In this document: in pieces, positions 42,659-53,859 of the stretch | Layout of the letters: every line of letters begins with the position of its first letter | Position numbering within the stretch: position 1 is the first letter of the stretch | Source of the DNA: Diadema setosum | Taxonomy: Eukaryota; Echinodermata; Echinoidea; Diadematoida; Diadematidae | DNA: 64,000 nucleotides | NCBI GenBank assembly: GCA_033980235.1 | Contig: CM067077.1 | Span: 1,423,501-1,487,500, forward strand | Direction of reading: 5' to 3' | The notes under the pieces: generated by a model | What the model was told of the DNA's origin: nothing | What the model saw: only the letters and a program-made list of their open reading frames with translations | Database searches by the model: none | Made by a program: the position numbers and the translations under genes

Positions 42659-42899
42659 TCTTGGCCTGTAAGCGCTTTCTTAAGGCTGGTTTTCCCAACT
42701 CGCTCTTGGCCGACAAGCATTAACCGCGTGTGGTAAACCTTGCGTGTTTTGTCTCGTGCTGTTTTGGCGTAGGCCTTTAGTGCTCTCGGCCCACGAGCAA
42801 GAATTTCCAGCGGTACACCGACATAGTATTCGGAGGATTCCACAGCTAGACGGGCAGAGCCTGTCCTTTCAATGTTGTCCTTCCATTCTCCACCAGTAT
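42659..42899 (-). CDS. Roco-type gene, P-loop exon
   Basis: A 241-bp exon: acceptor TTTTTGTGGTGTCGCATTCACAG compatible (AG at 42,900-42,901), donor A|GTAAGA. Entry phase 1, exit phase 2. It reads YYVGVPLEILARGPRALKAY, then RKVYHTRLMLVGQERVGKTS, with the Walker A motif GQERVGKT (Lys and Thr bind nucleotide phosphates). The VPLE...A.G....Y segment just before the P-loop is the usual link from leucine-rich repeats to Roc in Roco proteins. The LRR exons should lie at higher coordinates but none was recognised. Confidence 0.85.
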
Positions 42900-43849
42900 C
42901 TGTGAATGCGACACCACAAAAAGAAATAAAATTTGAAAAGTCAAGCATGGCAAGCAATTACACCTTTCGGGTGGCATAGCGACACTTTTTTACTGTACCT
43001 AATAATGACTGATTTCTTATTCAAACGATCGTTGAAGGGCGTAGAAAAAATAGAAATGCGTAAATATTGTTCTCGATTCTTCTTTGAATGTTTACTCTAG
43101 CTTTCTGACAGAGTGTTGAGAGAGGGTAATAAGTTCCAATATTTGTCCATTATATTACAAAGTCGTTCTGACATTGTGTTCTAACGACATTCCGGAGCAC
43201 AAATTGGATTACAGGCTCAGAATTGTTTGGCGGGTATTAACCTCTTCCGGTCATCATATTCCAATCTGGAAACGGATGGGAATAATCACTGTTTAAAGCA
43301 AGTTCAAATGAAAAAAGACATTTGTAAAAAATGTGAAATGAAGAAATACTCTTCAAGAATCTTCCTTTTAGACATACATTGTATTTGTAAGTGATATTTC
43401 TTGCTTTGTTTTCCTTCCATCGTTATTGTGGTGTTGTTGATTAAAGATTGAGACAATACGAATACGTCATGCACTTCCATGATCAGTACATCGTCAACGG
43501 TAAAAACTATGATTGTTTTCCCTGAACCAAGGGATAGACTCGAGTGTGTATGCTATCGAAAATATTACTGTGTTTATGGTACTGTTAGTTAGCTTCTTCA
43601 CCTCGTTACCCTGTCGGACCGGTTTAATCAAGAAACACAGACGCCTGTTAGCTTTATCTCTGCCTGCAGACTCCTCATTTATTTTGATTGCTCACGTATA
43701 GACACTAATTTTCCTCGGTGTGATGTAGGGGAGCAAGGATGAGATTCATGAGATCGCTTTCTTGTGGAGTTAAATCATCGACAGTAAGGGACGATAAGCT
43801 GTTAATAATAATTGGACATAAACTGCAAATTTTATTTTCCGAGAATGAA
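42900..43849. other. Gene-free interval
   Basis: Upstream intron of the Roc gene by inference. No LRR-coding exon, repeat or promoter could be recognised. Confidence 0.4.
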
Positions 43850-44062
43850 AATTCTTTTTGCCCAATTGATCGTGGGCCCGGCAGCCACTGAGCAGCGCCA
43901 GATCGACGTTGCTCTAACCTTTACAACTGTTGAACGGCAGACAAGGTAGCAGCAACTCCCATCTTTTAACGTCTTTTGGTATGATGCGGCCGGGGTTTGA
44001 ACCCACGACCTCCCGATTGTGAGACAGCCGCTCTACTTACTGAGCCAACACATCGCTTGTTA
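43850..44062 (-). mobile_element. tRNA-derived SINE (minus strand)
   Basis: The reverse strand shows an A box TGGCTCAGTAAG (44,036-44,047) and B box GGTTCAAACCC (43,993-44,003), with GTCTCACAATCGGGAGGTCG between them, then a body with GACGTTAAAAGATGGGAG. The promoter layout is tRNA-like, but the sequence continues into an unrelated body, as in SINEs. It differs from the SINE at 2,697. Confidence 0.7.
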
Positions 44063-44739
44063 TGAGGTGGGGTTGGTAATGTCAAAATTATAATTGTTAT
44101 CACGCCAATATCGCACGAGAAATATGGCTTCCTCGATATAGTTCATTTTGTGAAAAAGGTTTCGCTGCTGGACTCTGCTAAAAAAAGGGAAAAAAGAGAG
44201 ATTGTTGGATATAGAGAAATAGGAACAGCAATAGTAAAATGAAAAAAAAAAAGAAAAAAAAAGGAGAGATTGTTGGATATAGAGAAATAGAAACAGGAAA
44301 AGTAAAATGGTTATTCCATTTACAAGATCTTGTTTAAACCGGAATTCTGTAAAATAACATATAGCATAAAGTTAATGTGAAACGTCTTGTATTGAACGTA
44401 TCCTGAACGTATTTATATATACTCATTGATCTATCCGATTCCATAGTTGAATAACCTACAGCAAAATAGTCTTTTGAAGATTCTGCGAGAAAGAGGTGAT
44501 GTGAAATTATCACAGATTCAAAACTAGGGCACTTATTTCGTTTCGAGGGCTTTAAAAGTGCATGGTATCACTTTTGTTGCACTATTTGCACTATATGAAA
44601 CTGAGCGTGACAATCAAAGTCATGTGTCGTTGTTTTATTCATGTTTAGAAAACTGTAAAATGTGTTATGTCTCCTTGAAAGACCATGTAGTAATAATTAG
44701 TAAAATTCTGTATGAGATACCATCCAGATAGTTTGCAAA
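44063..44739. other. Gene-free AT-rich interval
   Basis: Contains a locally duplicated GGAGAGATTGTTGGATATAG-like block (about 44,198-44,235 and 44,263-44,300) separated by an A-rich link. No gene. Confidence 0.5.
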
Positions 44740-45085
44740 TGTGACCCTGCCTCACCAAACCAACAAAAGGTCGCAATACATGGATTTTCAGTCAAGGACA
44801 GATTTTGAAAGAGCAGACACTAAGCTTCAAAATGATGTACAGCGTGTCCCACAAAAAACGAAACCCGACTTCCATGCAACTCTTTACTATCGAAATTATA
44901 CATTTTCTTTATTGGACATACATCAATGAAAAGATAAACTTTTCTTCTTTCATTTAATGTACAACTTAATGATAATCGTTCATGCATGACTGAGTTAGAA
45001 CAATGAACAGTGGTGCTACAAAATTTTCATTTGCACTCGCAAATGTTGACTTTCAGTAAATTTTTCAGACTATTACTTTTTCGAA
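44740..45085 (+). repeat. Dispersed repeat with ACAGCGTGTCCC terminus, copy 1
   Basis: From about 44,838 the sequence (ACAGCGTGTCCC, AAAAACGAAACC, TTTCTTCTTTCATTTAATG, CATGCATGACTGAGTTAGAA, AACAGTGGTGCTAC) is mirrored in inverted form at 53,355-53,612. Its left neighbour, 44,740-44,830, matches the terminus of the 19,958-21,196 element (CAAACCAACAAAAGGTCGC, GAAAGAGCAGA). Probably pieces of two non-autonomous DNA elements. Confidence 0.65.
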
Positions 45086-46086
45086 AAACAAAGTTCATTA
45101 GCCATATATTCATATTTTGTTTTTCATATGAGACCTAACGCGTCAAATGCGAATAACGCATGCTTGAGAAAAATTTGCATGAAAACATGCTTCATTTGTT
45201 TTCTACCAATTCTACGGTAAGTCGAAAAACAAGCATTCAGCTCTTCCGACTTAGCATAAGACAGTGGGCTCATCTGCACCATTGAACTCACACAAAACAA
45301 CAGCAGTGCTACAGTGAATGTTGTTCGGGGGGGGGGGGGAGGTATTTACGGAAAATGCTGTATGAGACGGAAAATCCTTTATCGTCATTTATTTAGAATT
45401 AGCTATGAGACATAAGCAAAATTATTAAAGACTTATATCATGAGTATGCTCAGGCTGCACGCAGTCCAATGGCTATGGGAAATCAAAATTGTAACAACGA
45501 TACACATTTTGATGATTTTGTACCTCAAACCATTTTCACTGTTTTCATTCCTCTCTATCTCATTTCCCTTACGCGTGGTTAGTTCTTTATTACTGACATG
45601 GGTTTGAAGTTTTTGAAGGGAGAGGTGAAGTAGAAAGAAAGCGTACATCACTTTATCTATCACTGAAGTTGCGCTTCTAACATTTCAACGGTGCAAGTGA
45701 GGGGCAGAAAGTCCTCTTTTGGGGGGTGAGGGGGGGGGGGGGAGGGCAGGGGCTGGGAAGGGTTTTTTTTTTTTTTTTCTCCCGCCCCACCGTCCCAAAC
45801 ATTCCGCTAATGAACGCTCTTTGCTCTGTAGTTAGCTGCATGGTCTGACAGGCTCATGATCATGTGCTAATTTAAGACCCTATTCACAACCGAACCGTCG
45901 GTAACAATCTCTTTTACCCCCTCCCTTAATTTTTGTGTAAATTCATTGAAGCATGAAGGCCATTGTCATCTGCCAAGTTGGGCATGTCGGGAAAGCTAAC
46001 TGGCTCCCTATTCATTATCTATCTGGAAGTGGAAGCATATTTTCAAATTAAGTTTTCTTGAGCAGGCGTTGATCATTTCGTCGGTG
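45086..46086. other. Gene-free interval with homopolymers
   Basis: G13 at about 45,328-45,340, a G-rich stretch at 45,719-45,760 and a T19 run at about 45,761-45,779. No gene. Confidence 0.45.
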
Positions 46087-46284
46087 TTTTCACGAAGTGG
46101 CACGACCGGCCAAAATCGAGTAAATTTTCGATTTTAAGATTTTTGCATATTATGATAGTAAATACCGAGATCTACAACCTGACAAATTTGTGAACCTCAA
46201 TCTCAAATAATTACGTAATAATAACGACCGTGTCACTTCGTGAAAACTTCGACTGGTCGGTCTACGATTTTCACGAAGTGGCAC
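46087..46284. repeat. TTTTCACGAAGTGGCAC motif cluster 1
   Basis: The 17-bp motif occurs at 46,087-46,103 (plus), 46,230-46,246 (minus, one mismatch) and 46,268-46,284 (plus). The first two form an inverted pair bounding 160 bp, like the ends of a very short MITE. Confidence 0.65.
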
Positions 46285-46975
46285 GATCGCGGGTTGACGG
46301 TGCGTATACGCCGGACGTCATCATAAATCATTCATCTGCCAAACGTCCTCGTACGCGCGCGTCTAAAATGGCTGCGCCCAGAGCAACGGAAGCTAGACAG
46401 ATGAAATCGATAAAGTTACATTTCGCTTTGTATTGACACTTTAATTGTTCATTTTTCACATTCTTGAATGTAGATTTATGAATGAGGAATTAGAATATCA
46501 AAACAGCGTAAATATGTATTCTTGCAGGTCACATTGACTTCGTTTGGCGCTGTCCTAGGTTCGTTATCTACGTGTGCAGTCCCACATCTATTATTCGGTG
46601 TAAGTGGAGAATAGGCAGGGAAAGTGATTCGAACTAAAGTCAAATGAACACGTCTCACATTTGCATCGAATCTTAAACGCACTAACTGGTGATATATTGT
46701 GAAGTTTTATTGTTTCCTGTATTACGAGCCCAAATACGTAATGCAACGACCTACTTCCCAGGTGGCAGGTAGACTGATTTAACTCTCTTTCTAGTCTTAT
46801 CTTACTTGATTATGTCTGAATCTTCCAGGAATTTAGATCCATTTAAGGGAGTCTATATCTAGGCCTACAACTTCAACATCTAATTAAGATAGTTAACAGT
46901 GTTACAATGTTAATAGTGTTCTTGACCTTTACAGGTTACCTGTCTAGGTTACTCTAAAAGTGATGTTATTTCACT
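46285..46975. other. Gene-free interval
   Basis: A CG-bearing stretch at 46,290-46,400 includes a 68-codon frame without known motif. No repeat or gene can be supported. Confidence 0.4.
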
Positions 46976-47902
46976 GACTACCTTTGAATTCTCAATGAAA
47001 AAAAAAAATGATTTTAGAGTTACTTCTGCTAAAAGTCTAACGTTAAATCAGGGAGGTCCTCTTCCCATCTCCCTGTCTAAATTCAGGCGTTACCAACAAC
47101 AATGGAGACTTTGATAATGTTGTCGAGAATACCGTAACAGCAAATTTGATTTGGATAGACAACAAGCAAAATGCAACGTTTATGCTCAGCACCTGAATTC
47201 ATAAATTGTTCTATCATGCTATATTATGAGCCTAAAAGCCTCAATGTGGTCGTAATGGGCCTATACGTGGCACGTACTTTTGCCTTAGTTTGCAATTTTT
47301 CGTTTTGTTTGTTTTGATTTTCTACAATCTATGGTTCTTTGAAACACTAGGGTTTTTTTCGGGGGGGGGGGGTGGAGGCTGGGGATTCGGAGCTGGGCAA
47401 ATTGTAAAATTAAACCAAAGAGATGTTCATTGTTCATAAACTTCAGATTCTGGTAAGCCGGAGAATATAGACCTGAAAGGGATGGGGGGGGGGGGGCAGT
47501 GTGATGTTTTGCAAATCTGTGCATCAATTTTATGATCTCACAGAACTGGTAGTGATGGAGTTTCATGTGACTGACATCTTTCATTCATCTTCCATTACAA
47601 ACAGATATTGAGGCCTTTGTGTGGACAACCCAACAACTTGCAGACTGGAATGAAATGAGTGCTGTCCTTCGATGATGGGCTACTTTACAGTATTGTACTC
47701 CATACCGCATTCCTGCAGATTTCTCCTATCATCTCAAGCTTGAACAAGACCCGTAAGTTACATTGCTATCTGTCAAGGATTTAGAGTAAATTAGACAGAC
47801 CAGTGTGTAATAAACAGTGCAGGCACACTACTGGTAATAATAATATTACTAATATGATTTGCCACACTAATATGATTTGCCACATACTAAAATAATTGTT
47901 TT
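46976..47902 (+). repeat. 927-bp tandem duplication, unit 1
   Basis: Shares its whole length with the next unit in direct orientation (offset 927 bp): GAATTCTC, GTCTAACGTTAAATCAGGGA, GCGTTACCAACAACAATG, TTTTGATTTTCTACAATC, a G-rich run, GTTTTGCAAATCTGTGCATC. Contains an exon-like segment at 47,605-47,752. Confidence 0.88.
47605..47752 (+). other. Exon-like segment, copy 1
   Basis: A 148-bp block between a good acceptor (CTTCCATTACAAACAG) and consensus donor (GTAAGT). One frame, entered in phase 1, reads DIEAFVWTTQQLADWNEM then SAVLR, an in-frame TGA at 47,673-47,675, and WATLQYCTPYRIPADFSYHL, leaving in phase 2. The TGA and lack of any known motif make coding doubtful. The splice signals and copy 2 justify recording it. 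Confidence 0.3.
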
Positions 47903-48835
47903 GATTACCTTTGAATTCTCCATGAAAAAAAAAAAATGATTTTATAGTTACTTCTGCTAAAAGTCTAACGTTAAATCAGGGAGGTCCTCTTCCCACCTCC
48001 CTGTCTAATTGAGGCGTTACCAACAACAATGAAGAGTTTGATAATGTTGTCAAGAATACCGTACCAGCAAATTTGAGTTGCAATAATGGATAGACAACAA
48101 GAAAAAACAAAACAAAAAAAAAACTCCTGTGCAACGTTTATGCTCAGCACATGAATTCATAAATTGTTCTATCATGCTATATTATGAGCCTAAAAGCCTC
48201 AATGTAGACGTAATTGGCCTATACGTGGCAAGTACTTTTGCCTTAGGTTGCGATTTTTCATTTTGTTTGTTTTGATTTTCTACAATCTATGGTTCTTTGA
48301 AACACAGAGGTTTTTTTTTTTTGGGGGGGGGGGATGGAGGCTAGGGATTCTAGGGACCCTAGGCAAATTGTAAAATTAAACCAGAGAGATGTTCATAAAC
48401 TTCAGATTCTGGTAAGCTGTAGAATATAGACCTGAAAGGGATGGGGGGCAGTGTGATGTTTTGCAAATCTGTGCATCAATGTTATGATCTTACAGAACTG
48501 GTAGTGATGGAGTTTCATGTGACTGACATCTTTTATTCATCTTCCATTACAAACAGATATTGAGGCATTTGTGTGGACAACCCAACAACTTGCAGACTGG
48601 AATGAAATGAGTGCTGTCCTTCGATGATGGGCTACTTTACAGTATTGTACTCCATACCACATTCCTGCAGATTTCTCCTATCATCTCAAGCTTGAACAAG
48701 AACCGTAAGTTACATTGCTATCTGTCAAGGACTTAGAGTAAATTAGACAGACCAGTGTGTAATAGACAGTGCAGGTACACTACTAGTAATAATAATATTC
48801 CTAATATGATTTGCCACATACTGAAATAATTGTTT
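47903..48835 (+). repeat. 927-bp tandem duplication, unit 2
   Basis: Second copy, differing by scattered substitutions and small indels, mostly in homopolymers and a short A-rich insert near 48,105-48,125. Contains the exon-like segment 48,557-48,704. Confidence 0.88.
48557..48704 (+). other. Exon-like segment, copy 2
   Basis: Same 148-bp length, acceptor and GTAAGT donor as copy 1. Three differences seen: one silent, one Arg-to-His, one at the penultimate codon. The in-frame TGA is kept. Its exit phase 2 fits a segment at 49,292, after acceptor TTCTTTGTTCACTCAG, reading SQMSETLLPWN and a stop at 49,326-49,328, but this is a weak chain. Confidence 0.3.
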
Positions 48836-51800
48836 TGTCTTACTCTTTCTTTAATTACAACTGTATTTGTAGTTTTATGAATGTGAAGCACTGACATAAC
48901 ATGGAATCCAACATTTTGACATCTAATTATCTGTAGTCATGTTGCATTTTGGTATAAAGGCAATGTTGTCCCTCAGTCTGATTTTGATGTGGTAGCAGTG
49001 TGCATTTCTTCAGTGTCATGTATCTTTCAGGACTGTTGTAACTGTAGTTTTTTATTGTTAGTTTGATTATTGTTGTGTTTTTATTTTTTTATGGGGGGGG
49101 GGGGGGCAAGGGAGATGAGGAAGAACAGTTACACACTCTGTACTGATATGAGATTGTACCATCAACTTTGCAAAAGTCAATGGCACATACTGTATGACAC
49201 ATTCTTGGCAGAGAAGATGAAAATGAACTGTCTCAATATACATTTATAGTTTTACTCATGTCAATGTGTTTTTTTTTCTTTGTTCACTCAGAAGTCAAAT
49301 GTCTGAGACATTACTTCCATGGAATTGACTGTGTCACTGATTTTCACTTGTGATGTCCTGCTTTCTTTATTCTTTACTTTAGTTCTGCTCCTGATTCTAG
49401 TCAACAATATGTTCATTCACCATTTCGTCTGGCGTAGCATCCTCTTCTTACTGCACTCAAAGGTTACATTGTGCACCATGCTAAAGGTGAGCAAGATCAA
49501 TAAACAGCGTAACACCTTTTCATGTAGTATTTGGTTTTATTTTGTCATAGACAATTACTAAGAAAATCCAGTGTCAATGGACAATTAGGTGTAATCCTAC
49601 TACAGTCTTGTTATGCACATTATCACATTGATTTAAACTTTATGATAAAAAAAAAGATGTATTAGCACTTTTGAGTAAAACATTACCAAAGTGTTGATAT
49701 GAAAGGAACATTATCATACAATTATTTTCTTAGGGAAATCGGTGTAGTTTTAGAAATGTGTGAAATTAATTAAGAAGTATATTATGACTGTTGTATCAAA
49801 TGTCATCATTCTCCTCTGCAATGGAGAAGTAACATTGTCTGTGAAAAACAATTGTTCCTCTTTGCATAGGGAGAGAAGCAGATAACAACTGTCTACTGGA
49901 GAAAGCCAAGAGAAACCCGAAACAGCTACAAATGACTAGGGTGGCTGAGCTGAACATCTGCACTAAAATCCAAGCCATGGGATCATTGTGGAAGGAGATC
50001 ATAGCAATATTTCACCACAATCACAGAGTTGCTCCACACAGCAGCATCAAACTTTTCACAAGAGTGTGTGCTCTATGAATGGACAGGCAGGTTCTAGCAG
50101 AACATTATTTCGATGTTCTTTTTGATTTTCTATTTAATGACTTTGGATTTGTATGTGTGCAGAAATGGGGGGGGGGGTAGTGGTGTCATAAAGTAGGACA
50201 TCATTTTTAATAATGATAATAATAATAATAGTAATAATAATGATAATAATCATCATCATAATCATAATCATAACAATAAAAATAGTAATAATTATAATAA
50301 TCAACAGTGCTTTAATATATAGCATATGGAAACATTCTGTATTATGCCATTTGTGCTCAAGGATAGAAATGATTGAACAAAAACATACAATTGCAATTAC
50401 AATGATACCTTTTTTCACGTTTAGACTGTAATGGTAGAAACATTACAAGCAAATGTATGCCATTGTTTTTTTATTCAGGATAACAAATAAGTCACTACCT
50501 TTTGAACGAAGGTTTCTCTCTGGTGTATTTTCTATTTAAAGTAGTTCTTTCAAATAGTGTGGATTCAAAAGTTAATATCAACATTTTGATCTGTGTATGA
50601 ATTTTGACTGGAAGCTAGTGCAAGCTTCTTAGCACTGGTGAAATTTTTGTTTTTTTTTTTTAATTTGGACACTACTCTTGCAGCAGAGTTTGGAATAGCT
50701 TGTAATCTCTGTATCTGTTTGACTGACAATCCACAAAGTAATTAATGACAAGATCAACATGTCACATTAAGAAACCATGAAGTACTGTTGTGCGTTTATC
50801 AGTAAAGTCTCAAATTTTCAAAATATTGTATGTGAAAGAATCAAGGAGATATTAAGGGACATTAATCCTACATACTGTATCTCTCACTGTCACCTTATTC
50901 ACTGACATTACTCTTGATAACCATCAATCCACGGGTCTCTCTGTACTGCTTTGTCACAATGATGCCATCCTCAATTTCCACTGTATTATGCTTCCCCTCT
51001 CTGACTTTAAACAGTGCTTTTCACAACAAAACCATAGCAATGTCAAATACCATATTGATGTCTCTTCTTTTACTTTGTTTATGAACCAGCTCTACCATCA
51101 CACTATTCATTTTGTCTCCCTTAGCCCAGCCACCATTAGGCCAAACCCATAAACAATTTTCAGTATTTTTGAATTATGCCTACCCCAGCACCTGTGACAC
51201 CCACAGCAGACATAAACTAAAGTCAGGACCAAGTCAAGTCAATTTGTGCAAGTTAGAAAGGTATTAGTAGACTGTAAGAGGGATATAAAAAATCGGATGC
51301 TTACATTTCCTCTGCTTGCTCTCTCTCTGCAACTAAAAAATGCCTAATAAACTTTGACAGAAAATGTTTTCTTGGATGATAGATGTACTGCAATACATAG
51401 CCATATTATTGCAGTCTGTGTCCACATCAGAAATTATGGCCTAGACATCATTATCTATGTCTTCTTATATTGTATATTTTTGTGGGTTTTACTTTTGAAA
51501 CAATAATGAGTAAATGCAGATCTGATAGCCACTTCTTACTGAGCTTAGATAAGGAACTTTGTATATGGTATCCTCTAGCAGTGAGAGAAAAGAAAGGGAA
51601 ACATGAGGATTTTTATATCTTGCAAAATAACATGGAATGGTAATGAATAAAATTTCAGGCACATACTGTGCATAATATGAGTGCTTACAAACTTTTACAA
51701 AATGAGGGAAGATCAAGACTGTTTGCAGAAGATTTATAATACACTTTGTGAATTGTCACAGCAATTTAAACATCAATTAGATCAGTCACTGTCTACGAGA

Positions 51801-52931
51801 TTGTATTGCCTTTAATATGAAGAAGGTTATCCATACCAAATCAGCTAGTGTCTTTGTAATTATGTACTTGTATTCATATCATCAAATTCTAGTTTGATTA
51901 TAAAGTCAATGTTTGGTAAACAGCATTTGACCAGGTTGAAGTTAGGTGATGGGATATGGAAGGAGGTGGAACATTTTGGTCATTATTGTGTAAGATTTTG
52001 GGGCTTTAAAGGCAAGAGTCAGTCTAGTCTCATACGTCTGAATAACATTTTTGAATCTACAAAAAAAAATGAAATATTGTAGTACCCCTAATGCCATGAA
52101 ATAAAGATATCATCAAGGTGGATGATACATACAGAGCTTGGTATAAATGTTAGAACATAACAGAAACCTTCGTTACATCTGAAAAATAAATGAAAGGTAA
52201 TGTACTGTACCTAACTTCATTCAAGTTGGAATCTGCATTATATGAGTAGTATGATCCACGTATAGTTTATTGAAAAGCCATATTTAAAACTCGTGTACAC
52301 ACGTGGTAATAAATCTATGAATGAGAAAAGATACCCAAGTAAAGCTCATTTAGTTTTTATGTAATTTAAAAAGTTTTGTAAGGTGTCACGTGTAGGAAAT
52401 AAATAGAGAGAGGGATTGTGTGTTTGTTTGTGTGTATGTGTGTGTTTGCGTGTGTGTGAGGGAGAGAGAGAAAGAAAGCGAAAGAAAGGGTGGAAAAGAG
52501 AGTGAAAGAGAGTATTACCAGCACAGAATTATTTTCTTTACAAGAATGACACATTCACAAAGCAATAGAGCAAACTGATTACATTTCATATTCGAAAACA
52601 ACATAGCACGAGATACAGTAATGCTCCGAGGAAGAGAGTGAATCTTGAAAATTATGATTCGAAATAATGTGCAGAAAGACCGATGCAATGAGCTGAGAGC
52701 AAAGATCAATGTGTAATATAATGAAGAACAACTCAATAATAATGCCTTTCTGCGAATGGATGAGAGATTTAGAAGGGGGAAAGAAAAAAAAAGTATCAAA
52801 CAAAATCTTGATACCCAATTCATATCACTAGTATACAAAGGAGCATCGCTAATGCGCGCGCTCGATTATGTGCGCGCGCAGCTATGAGAAATGATGAAGA
52901 TAACCTAACGCGCAGCGCTTGCGCACCGATG
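48836..52931. other. Gene-free AT-rich interval
   Basis: No gene is recognised. Features: G12 run at about 49,095-49,106; AAT/AAC/ATC-type trinucleotide repeats at 50,205-50,310; TG repeats at 52,420-52,460 followed by a GA-rich stretch to 52,510; alternating GCGCGC at 52,854-52,880. Frames of up to 107 codons lack motifs. Confidence 0.45.
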
Positions 52932-53271
52932 GTGTCACTTCGTGAAAAATGAAATCCGCACCATGCGCGAAGAATCGAAGCGGCACGGCCGACGGTGCCG
53001 GTTCGTGAAAATATTGGAAGCGTTGTTTACGTGTTTTTGTGTTTTCACGAACCGGCACGACGGACTTTGCCCGATATTTCAACGAAACTTTTGTTTTTCA
53101 CGATGAACCAAGAACATGAAACACACGAACAACTCCTAATCTGTCGTGCAGTGTGATATTTAGGTAACTGGACGTGAAATATATGGATTTTGCAAAGGCA
53201 AAAACTTCAAACGCGATTATCTCGAAACTTACTTTCGCGGCTCCGGGGCCGGCTGTGCCGGTTCGTGAAAA
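52932..53271. repeat. TTTTCACGAA motif cluster 2
   Basis: Four copies: 52,932-52,948 (minus, AAGTGGCAC/GTGTCACTT form), 52,995-53,011 (minus, GTGCCGGTTCGTGAAAA), 53,042-53,058 (plus, TTTTCACGAACCGGCAC) and 53,255-53,271 (minus). The last two form an inverted pair bounding 230 bp. Related to cluster 1 but with AACCGGCAC instead of AAGTGGCAC in three copies. Confidence 0.65.
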
Positions 53272-53354
53272 CACCAGCGATTTCTGACGCATGGGATATC
53301 ATATGAAAGGACAGAGAATGGATATTAAGACTAAATGATTATATTTTTTTTTTT

Positions 53355-53612
53355 GGCAAAAGATTGCTGAAAAAGTCTGAGACACTCATTCAAAGTCGAC
53401 ATTTCCTTGTGCAAATAAAAATATAGTAGCACTACTGTCTATTGTTCTAGCTCAGTCATGCACGAAGTTTGAACAATGAGTTGTGCATCAAATGAAAGAA
53501 GAGAAATGTATCTTTCAATCCATGTACAACTCATAAAACAAATACGTGATTATGATCGCAAGTACTTCCAATGAAACTCGGTTTCGTTTTTTTCTGGGAC
53601 ACGCTGTATAAG
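53355..53612 (-). repeat. Dispersed repeat with ACAGCGTGTCCC terminus, copy 2
   Basis: Reverse-complement relative of 44,838-45,085: shared order ACAGCGTGTCCC, ACGAAACC, CTTCTTTCATTTGATG, GTGCATGACTGAGCTAGAAC, AGTGCTACTA. Both copies end near a TTTTTCAGAC/TTTTCAGCAA stretch. Confidence 0.65.
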
Positions 53613-53844
53613 TCGATACATATGAATTAACCTATTGAACCTATCTAGATAATGGATATAAAGAACATATTGTGGAAAAATTAATGTGTGTACTCAGAGG
53701 AGAACCTTTGCAGTTAAGAGTCTATCAAAGTGTTTAATCCTTGCCAAGCTGTAGGCCTACTCCGCGTAATATCAGAGGCCATCAGTTAGAGATGGAAGTG
53801 AATAGTATGTAGATTGCTCCTTTTTTAATGAAATGAAAAGAGGC
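53613..53844. other. Short gene-free interval
   Basis: Unique-looking sequence upstream of the DIRS fragment; nothing recognised. Confidence 0.4.
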
Positions 53845-53859
53845 CGTAAAACTTGCGAA

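Larger units (their letters stand above)
30486..42899 (-). other. Partial Roco-type gene (gene model)
   Basis: Five exons on the minus strand, in order 42,659-42,899, 41,937-42,070, 41,213-41,277, 40,581-40,644 and 30,486-30,682, have AG acceptors and GT donors whose phases chain (1-2, 2-1, 1-0, 0-1, 1-0). Together they give a pre-Roc segment, P-loop, switch I and the DxxG-like motif of a Roc GTPase domain, with a long polar linker between switch I and DFAGHD. Upstream exons (expected leucine-rich repeats) and downstream exons (rest of Roc, COR and possibly kinase or death domain) were not found in the window. The introns are 588, 659, 568 and 9,898 bp. Confidence 0.75.

Noticed and set aside
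43976..44062. Functional tRNA gene on the minus strand
   Set aside because: tRNA-like promoter boxes only; the sequence continues into an unrelated body, as in a SINE.
50134..50431. Ile-rich ORFs on both strands
   Set aside because: Translation of an AAT/ATC-type microsatellite.
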